A model generated the notes under the pieces. It ran no database searches. It was not told the DNA's origin and saw nothing but the letters and a program-made list of their open reading frames with translations. The translations under genes and the position numbers were made by a program. 49,726 bases of DNA from the NCBI RefSeq assembly GCF_012927405.1, contig NZ_JABBGM010000017.1, positions 1-49,726 of the forward strand. The letters run 5' to 3'. Origin of the DNA: Novosphingobium olei. GTDB lineage: Bacteria; Pseudomonadota; Alphaproteobacteria; Sphingomonadales; Sphingomonadaceae. Positions 49,617-49,726 of the stretch are shown one piece after another (the stretch's first letter is position 1; the number at the start of each line of letters is the position of its first letter).

Positions 49617-49726
49617 CTGAGGATTGACCCGGGATTATCACTGAGAATTGACCCGGGTGGGTGTGGGTTATGTGCTGCCCAAGAGGGGCACGGTCAAGAG
49701 TCGGGTTTATCCCTTTCTGGATTTGG
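49617..49726 (+). mobile_element. Probable IS terminus with tandem repeats (IS21-like), partial
   Basis: CTGAGRATTGACCCGGG occurs twice (49617-49633 and 49641-49657), 24 bp apart, beginning just after the last gene's stop. Multiple terminal repeats of this sort are known at IS21-type ends, where the IstA transposase binds. The window stops before any clear transposase frame, so the family is a guess. Confidence 0.4.

Overview
The window looks like accessory DNA of an alphaproteobacterium, most likely a sphingomonad (Novosphingobium/Sphingobium/Sphingomonas type). The reasons are high GC, strong GC3 bias, and a block of small plasmid- or ICE-type genes (two DUF736 genes, DUF2493, DUF3768, DUF6771, a DUF6927-like gene, an ArdC-like antirestriction protein, a large ParB-like protein) that I associate from memory with sphingomonad megaplasmids and integrative elements. 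No conjugation, replication-initiation, ribosomal or housekeeping genes are present, so this is an internal part of a mobile or megaplasmid region. Family names rest on reading the translations; no search was run.

Layout. (1) 1-2.7 kb: the edge of a probable IS630-like element lies inside an E2-like gene of a bacterial ubiquitin-like operon. The ubiquitin-like gene and a divergent XRE regulator are intact. A papain-like cysteine-peptidase gene and a 60-aa companion follow. (2) 3.2-10.5 kb: an MFS exporter divergent from a CzcCBA-type tripartite RND efflux operon (outer-membrane factor, adaptor, pump). (3) 10.8-15.3 kb: two overlapping tyrosine recombinases, an SSB and a fused MNT-HEPN protein. 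(4) 16.2-22.6 kb: one 2125-residue Gly/Ser/Asn/Ala-rich protein with about eight repeats of roughly 208 residues, behind a palindrome-rich promoter region. (5) 22.6-24.6 kb: mostly gene-free except a small XRE gene. (6) 24.6-47 kb: the element backbone, almost all on the minus strand, with SSB, DUF2493, DUF736, DUF3768, GHKL-ATPase, ArdC, ParB, HU, SRAP and nuclease genes. It also holds toxin-antitoxin loci (two VapBC-like, ParDE, HigBA, an orphan ParS/MbcA-like antitoxin) and two adjacent tRNA genes. A 2555-nt group II intron interrupts the DUF6927-like gene. (7) 47-49.7 kb: a candidate structured RNA, then a two-gene candidate defence unit (PD-(D/E)XK-like protein plus a protein with an R-x4-H motif), ending in tandem repeats like an IS21-type terminus.

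How it fits together. The backbone genes would handle single-stranded DNA, partition, antirestriction and stable maintenance. The cargo is metal or drug efflux, a large probably surface-exposed repeat protein, and several defence-like modules. Four backbone genes (28.3, 29.0, 33.4 and 39.1 kb) each carry one extra base that looks like a one-base extension of a short homopolymer. Either the assembly has indel errors there or the backbone is decaying. The most notable items are the IS-broken ubiquitin-like operon next to a papain-like protein, the exact group II intron junction restoring a split codon, the nuclease/R-x4-H pair at the right end, the tandem tRNA cargo, and the hairpin shared by the 5' leaders of both DUF736 genes.
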